This document shows, piece after piece, positions 1-11,560 of a stretch of DNA of 64,000 nucleotides. Within the stretch, counting starts at the first letter, position 1; each line of letters starts with the position of its first letter. The translations under genes and the position numbers were made by a program. Under the pieces are notes generated by a model. The model ran no database searches, was not told the DNA's origin, and was given only the letters and a program-made list of their open reading frames with translations. The DNA lies in assembly GCA_032622095.1 (NCBI GenBank), contig CP136067.1, positions 201,300,681-201,364,680 of the forward strand, read 5' to 3'. Origin of the DNA: Siphonodentalium dalli. Its lineage: Eukaryota; Mollusca; Scaphopoda; Gadilida; Siphonodentaliidae.

Positions 1-294
1 TTGTCTCTTATTATAATTATCATTAAGGATAAACTAAAAAGAAAGAATCACAGACCCGCACCAACACGTCTTTCGCCAACACTAATACAAACTTGTATAC
101 TTTTCAAAAATAGCATATCAAGATTTCTTACGAATGTCTTATTCAAATCTCACACAAGAACAGAACGAAACACCGCTGAATGTTATTTGCAATAATTAAT
201 TCGGTCCGTTTAAAGGGATAGTCACCCAGTTCAGATTGATGTTAGTTTTCTTTCTCGTATGCCATGCAATGTAATCTTCGAATAGCTGTTTGAA

Positions 295-639
295 TTATTG
301 ATTACAAAACTGAGGAATTAATTCTGCGAAACGCGCACTCACCAGGTCTGTTTTATTGGCATATTTCAATGCACTATCGTCAGGAATTTCACTGCTTCCG
401 TTTCCCATGAAGTGACAGATCTTCTTGGTCGTATTGTAGGCAACTTTTTGGCATCCCAGTGTGTAAGCACACGCCCTCTGACACCGCATCATGTTCAAAC
501 TGTTCATGGTGTACATGATGGACAGCGAGGGAGCTGGCACTACGTTCAAATCAGGTGGCTGGCATTGTTCGGCGATCACATACACGCATAGTGCAGCACA
601 CACCACTCCGAGACACCACATGACATCGATCCTATTCAT
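295..639 (-). CDS. Small secreted PAN/apple-like protein (114 aa)
   Basis: A complete ORF that starts at ATG 639-637 and ends at TAA next to 295. Residues 1-23 form a classic signal peptide: a basic start (MNRID), a hydrophobic core of Leu, Val, Ala and Cys, and a likely cleavage near VIA-EQC. The mature part of about 90 residues has six cysteines. Their spacing (MxxCxxxCxxxxxC, then YNTTKKxC, then a C-terminal FC) resembles the PAN/apple fold, which is known for protein or glycan binding outside cells. Three N-glycosylation sequons (NTT, NGS, NKT) fit secretion. I infer a secreted lectin-like or matrix protein; the ligand is unknown. It could also be one exon of a longer gene, because the bases just before the ATG (ttggcag) resemble a splice acceptor. 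A TATA-like stretch lies about 170 bp upstream, inside the repeat at 767-1007. This is the only host-like coding call I would defend. Confidence 0.6.
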   Translation of the reverse strand: MNRIDVMWCLGVVCAALCVYVIAEQCQPPDLNVVPAPSLSIMYTMNSLNMMRCQRACAYTLGCQKVAYNTTKKICHFMGNGSSEIPDDSALKYANKTDLVSARFAELIPQFCNQ

Positions 640-766
640 CTGCCAAATCTCCTCTTTCTATACCCCACAGCAATGTGGTTTATGTCACGCAACTGTAACC
701 CTGTTACACGTGGATAGCTGCAAGTGGTATGGTAGTCTCGACGAGGTATACCTGAAAGTGGAGTAA

Positions 767-1007
767 CATAAAATAAAAAAACATCAAATACCCTGCAGTG
801 AGCCCCACACATATATAGAAGCATATGGAAGAGTGTCGTCTGCTCATGTTTGTCTGGGGCTCTGTATGGGTGAAATTATAAAATTGTTAAAGAATACAAC
901 AAAAAATTATTAAAATTGTAAATAATTGTTAGGCCAATGCATTGTCTTATATATGCGAGGCGACCTATGGTCGACTCGCATATATAAGACAATGCATTGG
1001 CACAGGG
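767..1007 (+). repeat. Palindrome-bearing repeat, copy A (partial)
   Basis: Closely similar to 38917-39151 from the run acataaaataaaaaaca to CACAGGG. It holds a loose hairpin (GAGCCCCACA near 802 pairing with TGTCTGGGGCTC near 862) and the strong 67-bp palindrome at 934-1000, which starts and ends CCAATGC/GCATTGG. The outer left palindrome present in the 38.7 kb copy is missing, so this copy is partial. It lies immediately upstream of the minus-strand PAN-like gene and carries a TATATA-type stretch near 808-817. Confidence 0.7.
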
Positions 1008-1680
1008 TAAAAAATATATATTTGGCTTTTTATCGTTCTGTAGTATCCACAGTACACACATTAGACAGTTTTTATTGAAAAATAATGGACCACAGATGTA
1101 AACAAAATATACTACCACAAAAAGCATTATTTGTTTTTCAGATATGGACTCCTATTTCAGACATATTTTAGAGGAATAACTTTACTCATAGCAACAGTAA
1201 AGTAGGGCTGTTAATCTTTAGTCAATGCAAGGTTTGTGTTGTGAAACAATAAATTTCGTCAGAAACACCTACTTTTTGTGTGGTAGAATAAACTGCTTCA
1301 ATCTAGTACTGCACAATTACCAAACAATTAGATACTGTAGTTGCAAATGTTTCAAAATTTAAAAAATCTCTCCAGATTGAATATATCACATGATACAAAA
1401 CAAATGTAGTTTTCCCGGGACAGTGTTCTATAATTTTACGGAACACTATGATTAACTTTATATCAATACCGCATGTGTTAAATGGAGATAAGCAATTGCA
1501 GCCGGTAAACGAGAAGTTAAAGCATGTTTGCAGTATGTGCGGAGGCATGTTTTATGTTGCGTAACATTTTTGTGAGTCACCATACACGACGCAACAGGCA
1601 ACATACAACCAAATGCCGACGTTGACAACTATAGTTAACAACTATTGTACAAACACATTATTGGTTACTCCTCACAAGAC
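1008..1680. other. No gene recognised
   Basis: AT-rich sequence with only short chance ORFs. I see no domain, repeat boundary or RNA gene that I can support. Confidence 0.5.
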
Positions 1681-1683
1681 ATT

Positions 1684-1896
1684 ACATAGTAGCAGATCTG
1701 TGTTGCGGACTATGAATTAAAGGTACAAAGATGTAAGGCTGAGAAACATTTATCGTACATGGATGCTAAGAAATTAAATGGTGCCAGACCAACAATTCCT
1801 CAAGTCACATACGCGGCTGCCGTTTCTAAGAAAAAGTATGTTAGTGCCAGCACTCAGACAGAAAATCAAACAAAACTCGTCAGTATATCATAGCAA
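1684..1896 (+). pseudogene. LINE ORF1 (gag-like) C-terminal fragment
   Basis: One frame reads ICVADYELKVQRCKAEKH, then a short linker, then TYAAAVSKKKYVSASTQTEN before a stop. The order (a cysteine-containing tail, a Lys/Glu-rich helix, the YAAAVS segment, then STQTE) matches the region after the zinc knuckles of ORF1 proteins from I/Nimb-like non-LTR retrotransposons, which bind element RNA. Only about 65 codons survive; a stop precedes them, and the zinc knuckles and all of ORF2 are missing. The fragment sits upstream of a LINE-type 3' tail at 2280-2447, so both probably come from one element with a large internal deletion. The family assignment is from memory of motif style, not a search. 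Confidence 0.5.
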
Positions 1897-2279
1897 CACA
1901 AGTTCAGGAGAATAATATTTCTCCTGTTCGGCTGTTCCTGAACCTGACTCATAGGCAATGGATACAGCTACTTCAGGGTTTTACGTCTGATCCGAAACCA
2001 ACTAAGGATTTTGACTCATGCCAGATTCATCAGATATCATAAATATCTTATCAATCAACCCAAGTGCGAGGTTGTGAGTTACTTCCAATATTTTGATATG
2101 CGAACGTCTTAATACGTTATTTATATTTGATGAAAACATTGCATGTAGGTTTTCTGTTTGCTGTTTTCAAAACAGTATTGCTATGTATTTTTATATTCTG
2201 TTTTATATGTGTTTGCACAATGGTCAGTTTTGTTTACGCAATGGTCAGTTTCTTAATGGTTCTGGCCCCAATCGAGCAC

Positions 2280-2447
2280 TCACGCTCTGATTTGGGTGTT
2301 TTTATTTGTATATATGTTGTTACGTTTTAGCCTAATTCACAGTTGCTTCACTCGATATTGATAATCTGTTTCTTCTCGTCGTGATATGGCTTTGTTGCTA
2401 AAACGACGCTAAACCCCAATCAATCAATCAATCAATCTATCAATCAA
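2280..2447 (+). mobile_element. LINE 3' tail ending in (CAAT)n
   Basis: Contains GTCGTGATATGGCTTTGTTG, then a CTAAAACGACGC stretch and AACCCCAATCAATC, ending in several CAAT/CTAT repeats. The same tail, in reverse, closes the SINE at 36831-37139. It is therefore the shared LINE/SINE 3' recognition end. ORF2 is absent between the ORF1 scrap and this tail. Confidence 0.65.
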
Positions 2448-4110
2448 CATTTCGAAGAAAATATGAATAACAGTATTGCTAATTCAATGATATAGAACAA
2501 ACACAAACACATAAGGGCAATATAATATGTAAATAACAATTTGAAACAAAATACACGACTGTTTCAAGGGAATGCGTATACCTTCTGTGAGAAGCAGTCG
2601 TCTAATGTCATTGTGGAAATGGAATACGAGAGCTGGCTATGATTCTCGTGCTAAAAATGATTTATAATCTCGTTATTAACTGCGTACTCCCCATAGGCGT
2701 CCCTGGACGTATTGTACTATTTCCATAGAAGCGTCTGTCGACACCAATTTATCAGGATTCGCGTGCACGGGTAGCAAACACGATCCATGCATTTATGTGC
2801 CATATACTAAGCGCATGTCACATTACGTTTCTACTCAGGTCTATTCAATATACACCCATCGACGCCGCTATTTCAGGATAATTAAATGTCACCATTGTAT
2901 TGATCATACCATGGAGGGGGCCTATATAAATCTGCAGGAAAATCGACAAAATATGTAATGTATGAATGCGGTGCTCCTCTTCCTCTTACACGTTTCGAAT
3001 GTTGTCACTGCGGAAAACTTTAACTACATAATTAATTTTCTTAAATAATGGAAATGCAGTTTTATAAAAGTTATGAGCAATTCCGCGATTGTGAACACCC
3101 CTAACCACCATATATGGCTTTAACACAGCCACTTCGGAACAGATTCCCCGAACAATGGCGATGACTACATATAATTTTGGTCAAACTCGGCGACCAAACA
3201 ATTTCCACTGAGAGTTGTTGAGACCTACCATTTTCCATAGCTGACTCCGACAGCGAGACTTACATATTAACTATTTATGTTGGTATATTTTAACCATTAT
3301 CTTCCTGGTAAAAGTTACCACAGTTATACCGCCGTGGAACCACCTAGATGGCTCCATTAATTTGTATAGCAGACAGACAAACCATATTAAGCCGAAACCC
3401 TAATAATATTTTTGGGTTTTTGATAGCTTTCATACGCGTGATTTCTAAGCTTTGTATATGCACGTACACTCCGAAACTATAAACACCCCATACTGAATCA
3501 GTTAGTCAAGCGTTTTGACATTTATATATGCAGTAGATTTCTTACCTTCAAGACCAAATGATAACGAACACAGTCACAAAACAATCCCACAACGGGAATC
3601 CTGGTCAGTGATTCCACTCTAATGTTCCACAACGGAAATCCTGGTCAGTGATTCCACTCTAATGAATTCCAATATGAAGGTCTGCGGTTCCTTTCAACAA
3701 TTGCCCACGTTAGTAGCGCGATCAGCTCCCTGAATTCTGATTGGCAACGTGATAACAATTTCCTATCTAGATAATATTTAATGATATTCCCAGCCAACGC
3801 CGTGTATCAATTGTTTACGTCCCACCCCTGTTGCGTACACAATTCCAATATATTTGCGTCTCATGGAGGTATTGTTTTCCAGTATCTGAAAATCGTTATG
3901 CTGCACACGATGTTATATGGTGTGTGATTTCATCGCATATACTTGCGATGTAAGATCCTCATGTATGCACGGCATACGATTTTAGCCATACCAACATTGT
4001 TTGAGTGTTAAATAAGCCGATAATGCACTTATACCCGTTATTCCGTTTTATGCGCGTGCCACAATGAACACACATTTTAAAGAGCGGTATGCCGTTAGTT
4101 GGTTTACTCG
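2448..4110. other. No gene recognised; one short tandem duplication
   Basis: Nothing coding is convincing here. At 3588-3664 a unit of about 38 bp (cacaacgg-aatcctggtcagtgattccactctaatg) occurs twice in tandem with few differences. Confidence 0.5.
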
Positions 4111-4112
4111 TG

Positions 4113-5790
4113 TTTCACCTAAATCGTGCAGTCTGGACTCAATACCTACAGACCTCATAATTAAACATATCGACTTCATGATAGAGCCATTGACCAACTT
4201 GATTAATGCGTCACTTTCTAGTGGTTCAGTTCCCGCCTGTTTTAAAGAAGCAATTGTGGTTCCTCTCTTTAAGAAATCGGGTCTCGATCCTGATATTCTA
4301 AATGACTACAGAGCAGTCTCTAACCTGCAGTTTATATCAAAAGTATTGGAGAAAATTGTTCTGTTTCAACTCAAAACGCACCTCAACAATAATAAACTAC
4401 GGGAACCTTTCCAGTCTGTTTATCGCACAGAGCATAGCACTGAGGCCGCGATGCTGAAAATAACATCTTATCTTCTTGTTGCGTCTGATGAAGGTCTCGT
4501 TTTGCATTCTGTGTCTGTTAGACCTTAGAGCAGCGTTCGACACAAATTCTACTACATCGACTTGAAAGATCATTCTGCATATCCGGTACTGTTCTACCAT
4601 GGTTCGTTTCTTACCTAACTGGTCGTCAACAGAGAATACAAATTGGCAATGTGTTGTCACAGTATTACAATCTTGATTTTGGCGTGCCCCAGGGATAAAT
4701 TCTAGGACCAATTCTATACCTGGTGTACACCAAACCTATCGGTGCTGTTGTACGATCGCAAGGCATATGTGTGCACATGTATGCAGACGACACACAGTTA
4801 TACCTTTCCGGCAGACCCGATCAAGACTCATACCTAGTGAATAGGATCGAGAGCTGTCTTTCCTCTGTTAAAACATGGATGACCTCCAATAAACTGATGT
4901 TAAACAATGACAAAACTGAAGTCATGTGGGTTGCAAAATCATCTATTGTCAACCAATTGTGCATTACATCACTGCAAGCAGAACGTGACACTATTATCTT
5001 CTCTTCGTGTGTCAAATATCGAGGAGTCCATCTCGATCGAACACTGTCTATGGAGACACATATCGACCACCTCTGCAGGTCTATATTCTTGGAACTGCGA
5101 CGCCTTGGCCAGGTCCGCAAATATCTCACTGTTGACGCAGCGAAAAAACTTGTTGCTTCGTTTGTTACAAGTCGTCTAGACTACTGTAACATACTATTAT
5201 TCCGGCTCCCCGATTCGCAAATCAGCAGATCTCAACGCTTGCAGGACACCGCCGCCAGAATTGTACTTCGAAGAAGGAAAGGCTGTATCGTAACAACCAT
5301 GCACGCCGACCTTCACTGGCTACATATCAAAGATCCGATACAATTCAAAATAGCTACATTTGGTTTCCGTCGGATGTTTGTCTCTGATTCCCTTCCCGAA
5401 TATATTAACAGTCTGGTATATCCATTCACTCCCCGGCGAACACTTCGTTCTGGTGAATCGTCCCTTCTCTGCCCTCAAGGTGCAAATCTTATGATCGTCG
5501 GCGAGAGAGCTTTCTCTGTAGCCTGTCCCGACATTTGGAACTCTCTACCAAATGAAATGCGGCAATCTTGTTTGCTAACCGATTTTCGATCTGCATTAAA
5601 AACTTATATGTTTCGACGACGCTACCCCGACACAAAGAAAACTAAAACAAAATCTGATTAATAGTATATATAATTCCACATATCTGTTGATTAATTTGCA
5701 TGTGCATTTCTTGTGTATTTATAGAATGTGTAAAGCGCTTAGGGCCCCTTACGGGGGATAGACGCTATATTAATATTATTATTATTATTG
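4113..5790 (+). mobile_element. LINE-A: 5'-truncated CR1/L2-group retrotransposon
   Basis: Very similar to 18869-20540 (LINE-B). It encodes most of the reverse transcriptase. Visible pieces are the fingers region (PTDLIIKHIDFMIEP, then YRAVSNLQFISKVLEKIV), GVPQG (motif B), MYADDTQLY (motif C, the catalytic Asp pair, intact here) and the thumb plus C-terminal region to 5661. The endonuclease is missing through 5' truncation, which is usual for target-primed insertions. Lesions are a deletion and frame change in motif A (4500-4560, losing about 12 nt after GCGTTCGACAC) and a TAA at 4696-4698 in motif B. The 3' end is GCGCTTAGGGCCCC..., then an (ATT)n tail to about 5790, a style seen in CR1/L2-group elements. 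The clade is an inference. It cannot be active. Confidence 0.85.
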
Positions 5791-6700
5791 TCAGCCCCTA
5801 GCAGTCGATAAGAGCACTAAAGACTCTCAGTTTCAGTTCGTTGTGGACTAAAAATAGGTGAATGGGCGCCGATTATGCAGCTTGTTCTCCCGCGTATAAT
5901 ATATTTTATTTTAGGACGATAATCTGCTTAGATTCGTTAATTAACAGAAAGTGAGAGCGTTTTAGTCACATTATCGACGCATAATGACTTCATGATATGT
6001 CAATTGTGTGCGGACAATGATACAAATAAAGCAACTCTCAATGTATCAGGTGTACGCTCTTTAAAATGTGTCTCACTGTGGCCCCCGCCATATAACGAAA
6101 ACACGCATATATATGAGTCCATCATCTACCTCACTACTTCACTTATGTGCGTATTTGGGCGAGGATATGACGGATTATGAACATGAAACAAATCCTCTTA
6201 TAAGACGACAACGTGGTGGTTTTCGGGAAAAAATATGCTCCACTAGCAATGTGTTATGGCGAATCAATTTCTTCTTCTGCGTATGTAGCATAATTATACG
6301 ATCTTCATACAATTGGCGATTGTATGAATGGGTGCAATATCATGTCCATCATCGTGAAAGTATACTATCGCTGATGAATACAACAATAATTGATTCACTC
6401 ATTACACGTATTTAACTGCAGTATATCCGGAACGGACATTCAGCCGGCTATGGTGGATGTACACATATGTATTGTTTAATGTGTTCTCAGCATTGTAGTT
6501 ATTCAACACATTCATACGTTATATCACTACATTTCTTTGCTTGTTATAGTGGCCTGGTGTGTTATTTCCATGTCTGATTGAACTGTTCACCCTTGTCATT
6601 ACTCAAATTGTTTTATGCTAGACAGTTAGTTCGCGTGAAGTCTACGATTCTATCGTAGAAAATAAAAATATCTATATATATATAACCTGTCGTCTGTGTG
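5791..6700. other. No gene recognised
   Basis: A 115-codon ORF at 6068-6415 has no recognisable motif and I do not call it a gene. The sequence between LINE-A and the CACTG element is otherwise unremarkable. Confidence 0.45.
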
Positions 6701-8883
6701 CACTGTTAGAAATTACTGTCGGTTCGACGGTTTCGGGTCGTCATAATCGACGGTCTCATACCGTTTCGTCAGCTTGACGGTCCCATACCGTTATTTTATG
6801 TGCCCATGAAAATTGTCTAAATTAAATATTTTTGTGATTCAAAGTCATCGCGTCAAAATTCAATAGTATATTTATCGACGACCATATTATATACGACAAT
6901 GACTCCATACAGTATGACTGAATCTTACTCTGATGATATTTAATATGTATTAGTACTCCGACATTCATTCCGTGTTATGCGGACGGTACGCATATTGATG
7001 AGTATATTGGTCGGTACGTATATTGATGAGTACGTTATTCCGGGTTCAAGTTCTCGTTTTAGCACTCATATCATTTTTTAGGCATTTTACTTTGGCGTTG
7101 CATATTTGATCCAAACTATTGTTTTTTGGGAAACTGTTATCTGTTCGATTGTGGACAGTTGTTAAGACGGTCTGATTTAGGTTCCTTTGATAACCGGACA
7201 AGTTTCAATTCGGCGAACATCGGCTTTAATCTTTGACAAGTTCCACTAAATTAAAGAGTAGAGATTCATCATGCCAATCGATTCATGGCGTAATCCGGGG
7301 TCTGACTTCATTTGACTCAGTGATGATGTTGAAATTGACAGTGTTGTGAATTGGTATCAAACACTGGCACATGTACTGACACAAGAGGATACAAGTACAC
7401 TTAACACGAGCTTCGATGTCAACCAATAGTGACAACAATAACAACGACTCAACGAGCAGCTATTACTATTAGAATGTTGACAATCCTGTTGATAGTCTTC
7501 TGTATATGTTTGTTTCAAAGAACATGCATGTACATATACAAGAGAGGTTACACATGTACATGTACTGTACGCATCAGTGTAATTCACATGAGCTTCAGTA
7601 TCCACAACAACACTGTAAACAATGAACTGACGCCGCGCAGTGACGGATGATCACATATCTAAAATTCCAACGTTACAATTACATGGACCAATTCATCCTG
7701 TGTTCATCAATGTTTTTTGAAACGTGTGGATATAAGACATTGTCATCATTCGCCATGTTATCGTCAAGTTATTACGAAAATTTATCGGGAGTACACTATT
7801 GGATGTTCTTATCAAACTATCTTTGACTACAGGAGAACATTGTCGCCAAGTCATTGCGCATAGTAATTATCCGATCTGCTGTTGTCTTGAAGGTTCCAAT
7901 CCCAACTAGCCGTTATTGATATTAGTGTAGTGACTGGCCAAAAGTGCCATTTTGTTATATTATGTCAAGTTATGTGTGCTCTTTCAGAAAGTGAACTAGA
8001 AACAGCTTTCTGGTCAATATTAACCCTTGTTTCCAGTATAAATCCAAAATGGCCACAATATTCAACCTTTATTTCACCATGACGTTCCAACTGGTATACA
8101 ATTTAAGGCATATGCCTAATATAGGTGTCATTCCATCCGGCATTTCATATTTTGACGATAGTAGCAACCTAGGCTGACCAAATTTGAAATTTATCACTTT
8201 TTGGACCAAAAATATGAAATTTTGTCATAAAATCATTCTCATTTCAATTATTTCGGAATAATAAACAGACAATTTCTCAAAACTGTTTCAGTACAGATCA
8301 AAGGTTAAGATCTTAAAAATTTCGGAAATATATACTGTAAACAAAACATACAACATCTAGGACAAATTCATAACCATATTTTAGAAATTTTGAATTATGT
8401 TACCCCTCACCCCAAAAATCATGAAATTTTGGATGAGAATCTCTAAAGGACACTATTCGATCACATTTCTAAATACTGTAATGGCAATTACATACACAAC
8501 AACCAAAGTTGAAATTAAACACTTTTTCGACTAAACGTATGCAATTTTGTAAGAAAATCCTCGTCATTTCAAATATTTTGGTCAAATAAATGGTTATTTA
8601 CTCATAGGATATTTGCGACAGTTCACATTCTTTGGTCTTATATGTTTTGGACATATATACTGAAAACAATGAATACATTTTATGTGGCTAATATCTAACA
8701 TCTTTTCAGAAAATTTGGTTTATGTTACCCTTCACCCCAAAATCACGAAAATGTGACTTTGTTTAAGGATTCAATAAATCTTTGGTTAAATCTTATAAAC
8801 TGAGTTTGTTGAACACAATTTATCATATATGATGATTTAACAACCTCATTGTCATTATACTGTTGAAATTTACAATTGTATGC

Positions 8884-10244
8884 CTAATAACAATTATATT
8901 TGATCATTTCAAATATTTTCAACCAATATAAGGGCAATTTCTCAAACATTTCCCAAGATAATATACAATATGCGGTTTTCAAAGATTCGGAAATGAATGT
9001 GGAATACAACATATATAAAGGTGTATACATGTAATGTTTTGGTGAAATAGAATAAAAATTAAAAAAATCTATTATTCCATAAATGGATACATTGCATATC
9101 ACAATTACATCTACATAACTCTTTGCCTGGTAAACCAGATTTTGCACGTATGCATCAGTTACAAGTTTGGGATTTGCAACAACACTTAATGAGTTCTGAA
9201 CACACATCTGCAGCTTGTCATGACAAATGTACCACAATCCTGCCCTGTAGACGGTACGTTTCATATGCTGTACCTTCTATTGAGCGACAAGTTTTGTCGA
9301 AGATTTCTCTTTGTGCCTCGTTAATAAGCAACTTTTGACAACCTTTATTATAAGTAATGATAATGAAACGTTCGAGTTCATTGAAAATATCTCAGGACAA
9401 ATCTAGTTGAATAAAAGGTTGATTCGCCAATAGAAGAAATGTATCTGTGATCACGGGGTAATATTTCCATGCCATCCAGAAACTTGTTTTGCCCTTTCTA
9501 TGGCAGAAAGAAGTTGTAACGCAACCTGATATTGAATGCAATATGTGTAAACACATATCATCGCCCAGATTTTTCCGTTTGCTGTTGGCACAATTCTAAT
9601 ATCAGCTTCCTCCTGACAACAGATGGACATGGAAGAATTTGCCATTTTGAGAGTTGACGAACCTTCTGTCATGTGTATCACTTTATTATCACATGTAACA
9701 TGTTCTGATGCTTTACTTGTCAGGAATTCAAATAGTTCAAGCTTATTGTCAGAAGCACGGAGGAAGTAGTTCTATTTTTTCGGAATCTTAGTTTGGGCAC
9801 CAACTTTTTATCCAAGACCTGTACCATGATTCTCACGAGTGCTGCCTTTTGTGCTACCTTCACAATACCTGTCCCACACAACATATATGATAGTAACACT
9901 TCTTAGTTTGTAGAGTAGAAACTTCATTAAAGAAGATCCTGTCGCAGGTACAAGAACGCCTCCATTGAATATTTTGCACTGAACATTTTTAGGTGGGTCC
10001 GATATATCTCCAGTTGCTTCCCGGATACATCCCAGCAAATCAGATTTTGTCCCCATCTTGAATTTACCTCCTGTTGATAAGGCGGGGGAAATAGCTTATT
10101 CTCATTAGAGAAAAACACGCCTGGGTCCCCATCATGCAATTGGATCGGGAAAACAACTAGCCATCTCATTATTGTTGCTGGGCTCTCTGTTAAACCTATC
10201 AACCCTCCATTTACTTTCAATTTGATGTTCTCCTGTTCACACAC
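8884..10244 (-). pseudogene. PIN-like + CXC multicopy gene relic, left arm
   Basis: Read on the minus strand from about 10240 downward. First comes CEQENIKLKVNGGLIGLTES, an upstream block rich in Gly. Next is a segment with VVWDRYCEGSTKGSTRE, which looks like a hydrophobic strand ending in an Asp/Tyr motif. Then comes QEEADIRIVPTANGK, an acidic motif typical of PIN/FEN1-like nuclease folds. Near 9170-9130 is a cysteine cluster readable as SELIKCCCKSQTCN...LCRCNCD, a Tesmin/TSO1-like CXC style that binds zinc and possibly DNA. There are stops, frameshifts and a deletion of about 100 bp just before the cysteine cluster. I recall similar multicopy predicted proteins in invertebrate genomes but know no name or proven function. 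The role is unknown. The nuclease-like reading is an inference from the acidic motifs only. Confidence 0.55.
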
Positions 10245-10334
10245 TTGATCAATTGGAATAGCAGAGAAGCGATTTCTGGTTTTTTGAACTGCTCAATGTT
10301 GTTCGAAAACACTACTACCAGAAATAAAATATTG

Positions 10335-11560
10335 GACAAATGTGCAAGATATTCGATGGAGGCGCTTGCGATAGGATCTACTTTTGATGATTACGCACAG
10401 TCACTAATGAAGTTTCTAGTCTACGAACTAAGAAGTGTTTATGTCATATATATTGTGCGGGACAGGTATTTTGAAGGCAGCACTCATTAGAATCGTGGTA
10501 GAGGTCTTGGACGAAAAGTTGGTGGCCAAACTAAGATTCCGAAGAAAAAAAACACCTGCTTCCGTGATTCTGACAATAAGCTTGATCGAACTATTTGAAT
10601 TCCTGACAAGTAATGCGTCAGAACATGTTATACACGTGATGATAAAGAGATAAACATGACAGAATGTTCGTCAACTCTCAAAATAGAAAATTCTTCCAAG
10701 TACATCTTGAGAAACTGTTAAAATTGTGCCATACATTATTCATGCGCTTTCTAAGCCTTTCTTGTGGGCTGACGGCAATCCATGTTTGGATTGTTGACAC
10801 AAATGTCCTGATAATTCTCCTCTGTCAGTTTTCAAAGTTTACCGATGCCAACAGTGGTGCTGATATATTGGTTTCATTAGGAAAAGGCAAAGCTAAACAT
10901 TGTACCATGTCAACAGTACATGTTCCGCTCTGGGCGACGATAATTGTTTATCTCTACCCATTTTCATTCGATATCTGGTTGTGATACCACTTCCTTATTC
11001 CATGGAAAGGGCAGAAAATGTTTCTGGATGGCATGGAAAGATTATCCCGCGATCACAGATACATGTACATTTCTTCTATTGGCGATCAACCTTTTATTCA
11101 ACTAGATTTGTCCTCAGATATTTTCGAAGAACTCGAAAGTTTCATTATCATTAATTATAATAAAGGTAGTCAAAAGTTGCTAATTAACGAGGCATGAAGA
11201 AAATTCTCCAAAACTTGTCGCTCAAAAGGGTTCCTAACACAGCATATGAATGAGCCGTCTACCAGGCAGGATTGTGGTACACTTGCCATGGCATAACAAT
11301 TCCAATACCTGAACCGCGTGACTGGGGATGGACAGTTGAAGACCATGGATGTAAACCATTGTGGACTACGTTACCAGAAGCTGTAGATGTGTGGTCAGAA
11401 CTCATCAAAAGTGTTGTTGCAAATCCCAAACTTGTAACAGGTGCAAATGTGCAAAAGCTTATTTACCATGCACACAGTTATGTAGATGTAATTGTGATAT
11501 TAACAATGCTTAAAATATTTTATTCAACGTATCAACAAGGTCACCAGTGATTATAACATG
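10335..11560 (+). pseudogene. PIN-like + CXC multicopy gene relic, right arm
   Basis: An inverted partner of the left-arm relic, starting near RYSMEA (10348). Visible blocks in order are YIVRDRYFEGST; LTAIHVWIVDTNVLIILL (a strand plus an Asp, corresponding to the VDTDVV motif of the family); GADILVSLGKGK; STCSALGDDNCLSLPIF; and near 11310-11400 DWGWTVEDHGCKPLWTTLPE. After a one-base slip comes CCCKSQTCNRCKCAKAYLPC followed by TQLCRCNCD, a well-preserved CXC cysteine array. The tryptophan-rich block and cysteine array are intact here and damaged in the left arm; the left arm retains the in-frame junction SELIKCCCK. Neither arm alone encodes a full protein. The family is unnamed to me and function is not assigned. 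Confidence 0.6.

Noticed and set aside
6068-6415. 115-codon ORF as a gene
   Set aside because: No recognisable motif, no neighbouring exon evidence, and composition is like the surrounding AT-rich DNA.
7357-7605. Cys-rich ORF (SCSLSRCYCCHYW) conserved with 27581-27817 as a gene
   Set aside because: Both lie in homologous positions of the CACTG repeat with frame-disrupting differences. The likeness is repeat identity.
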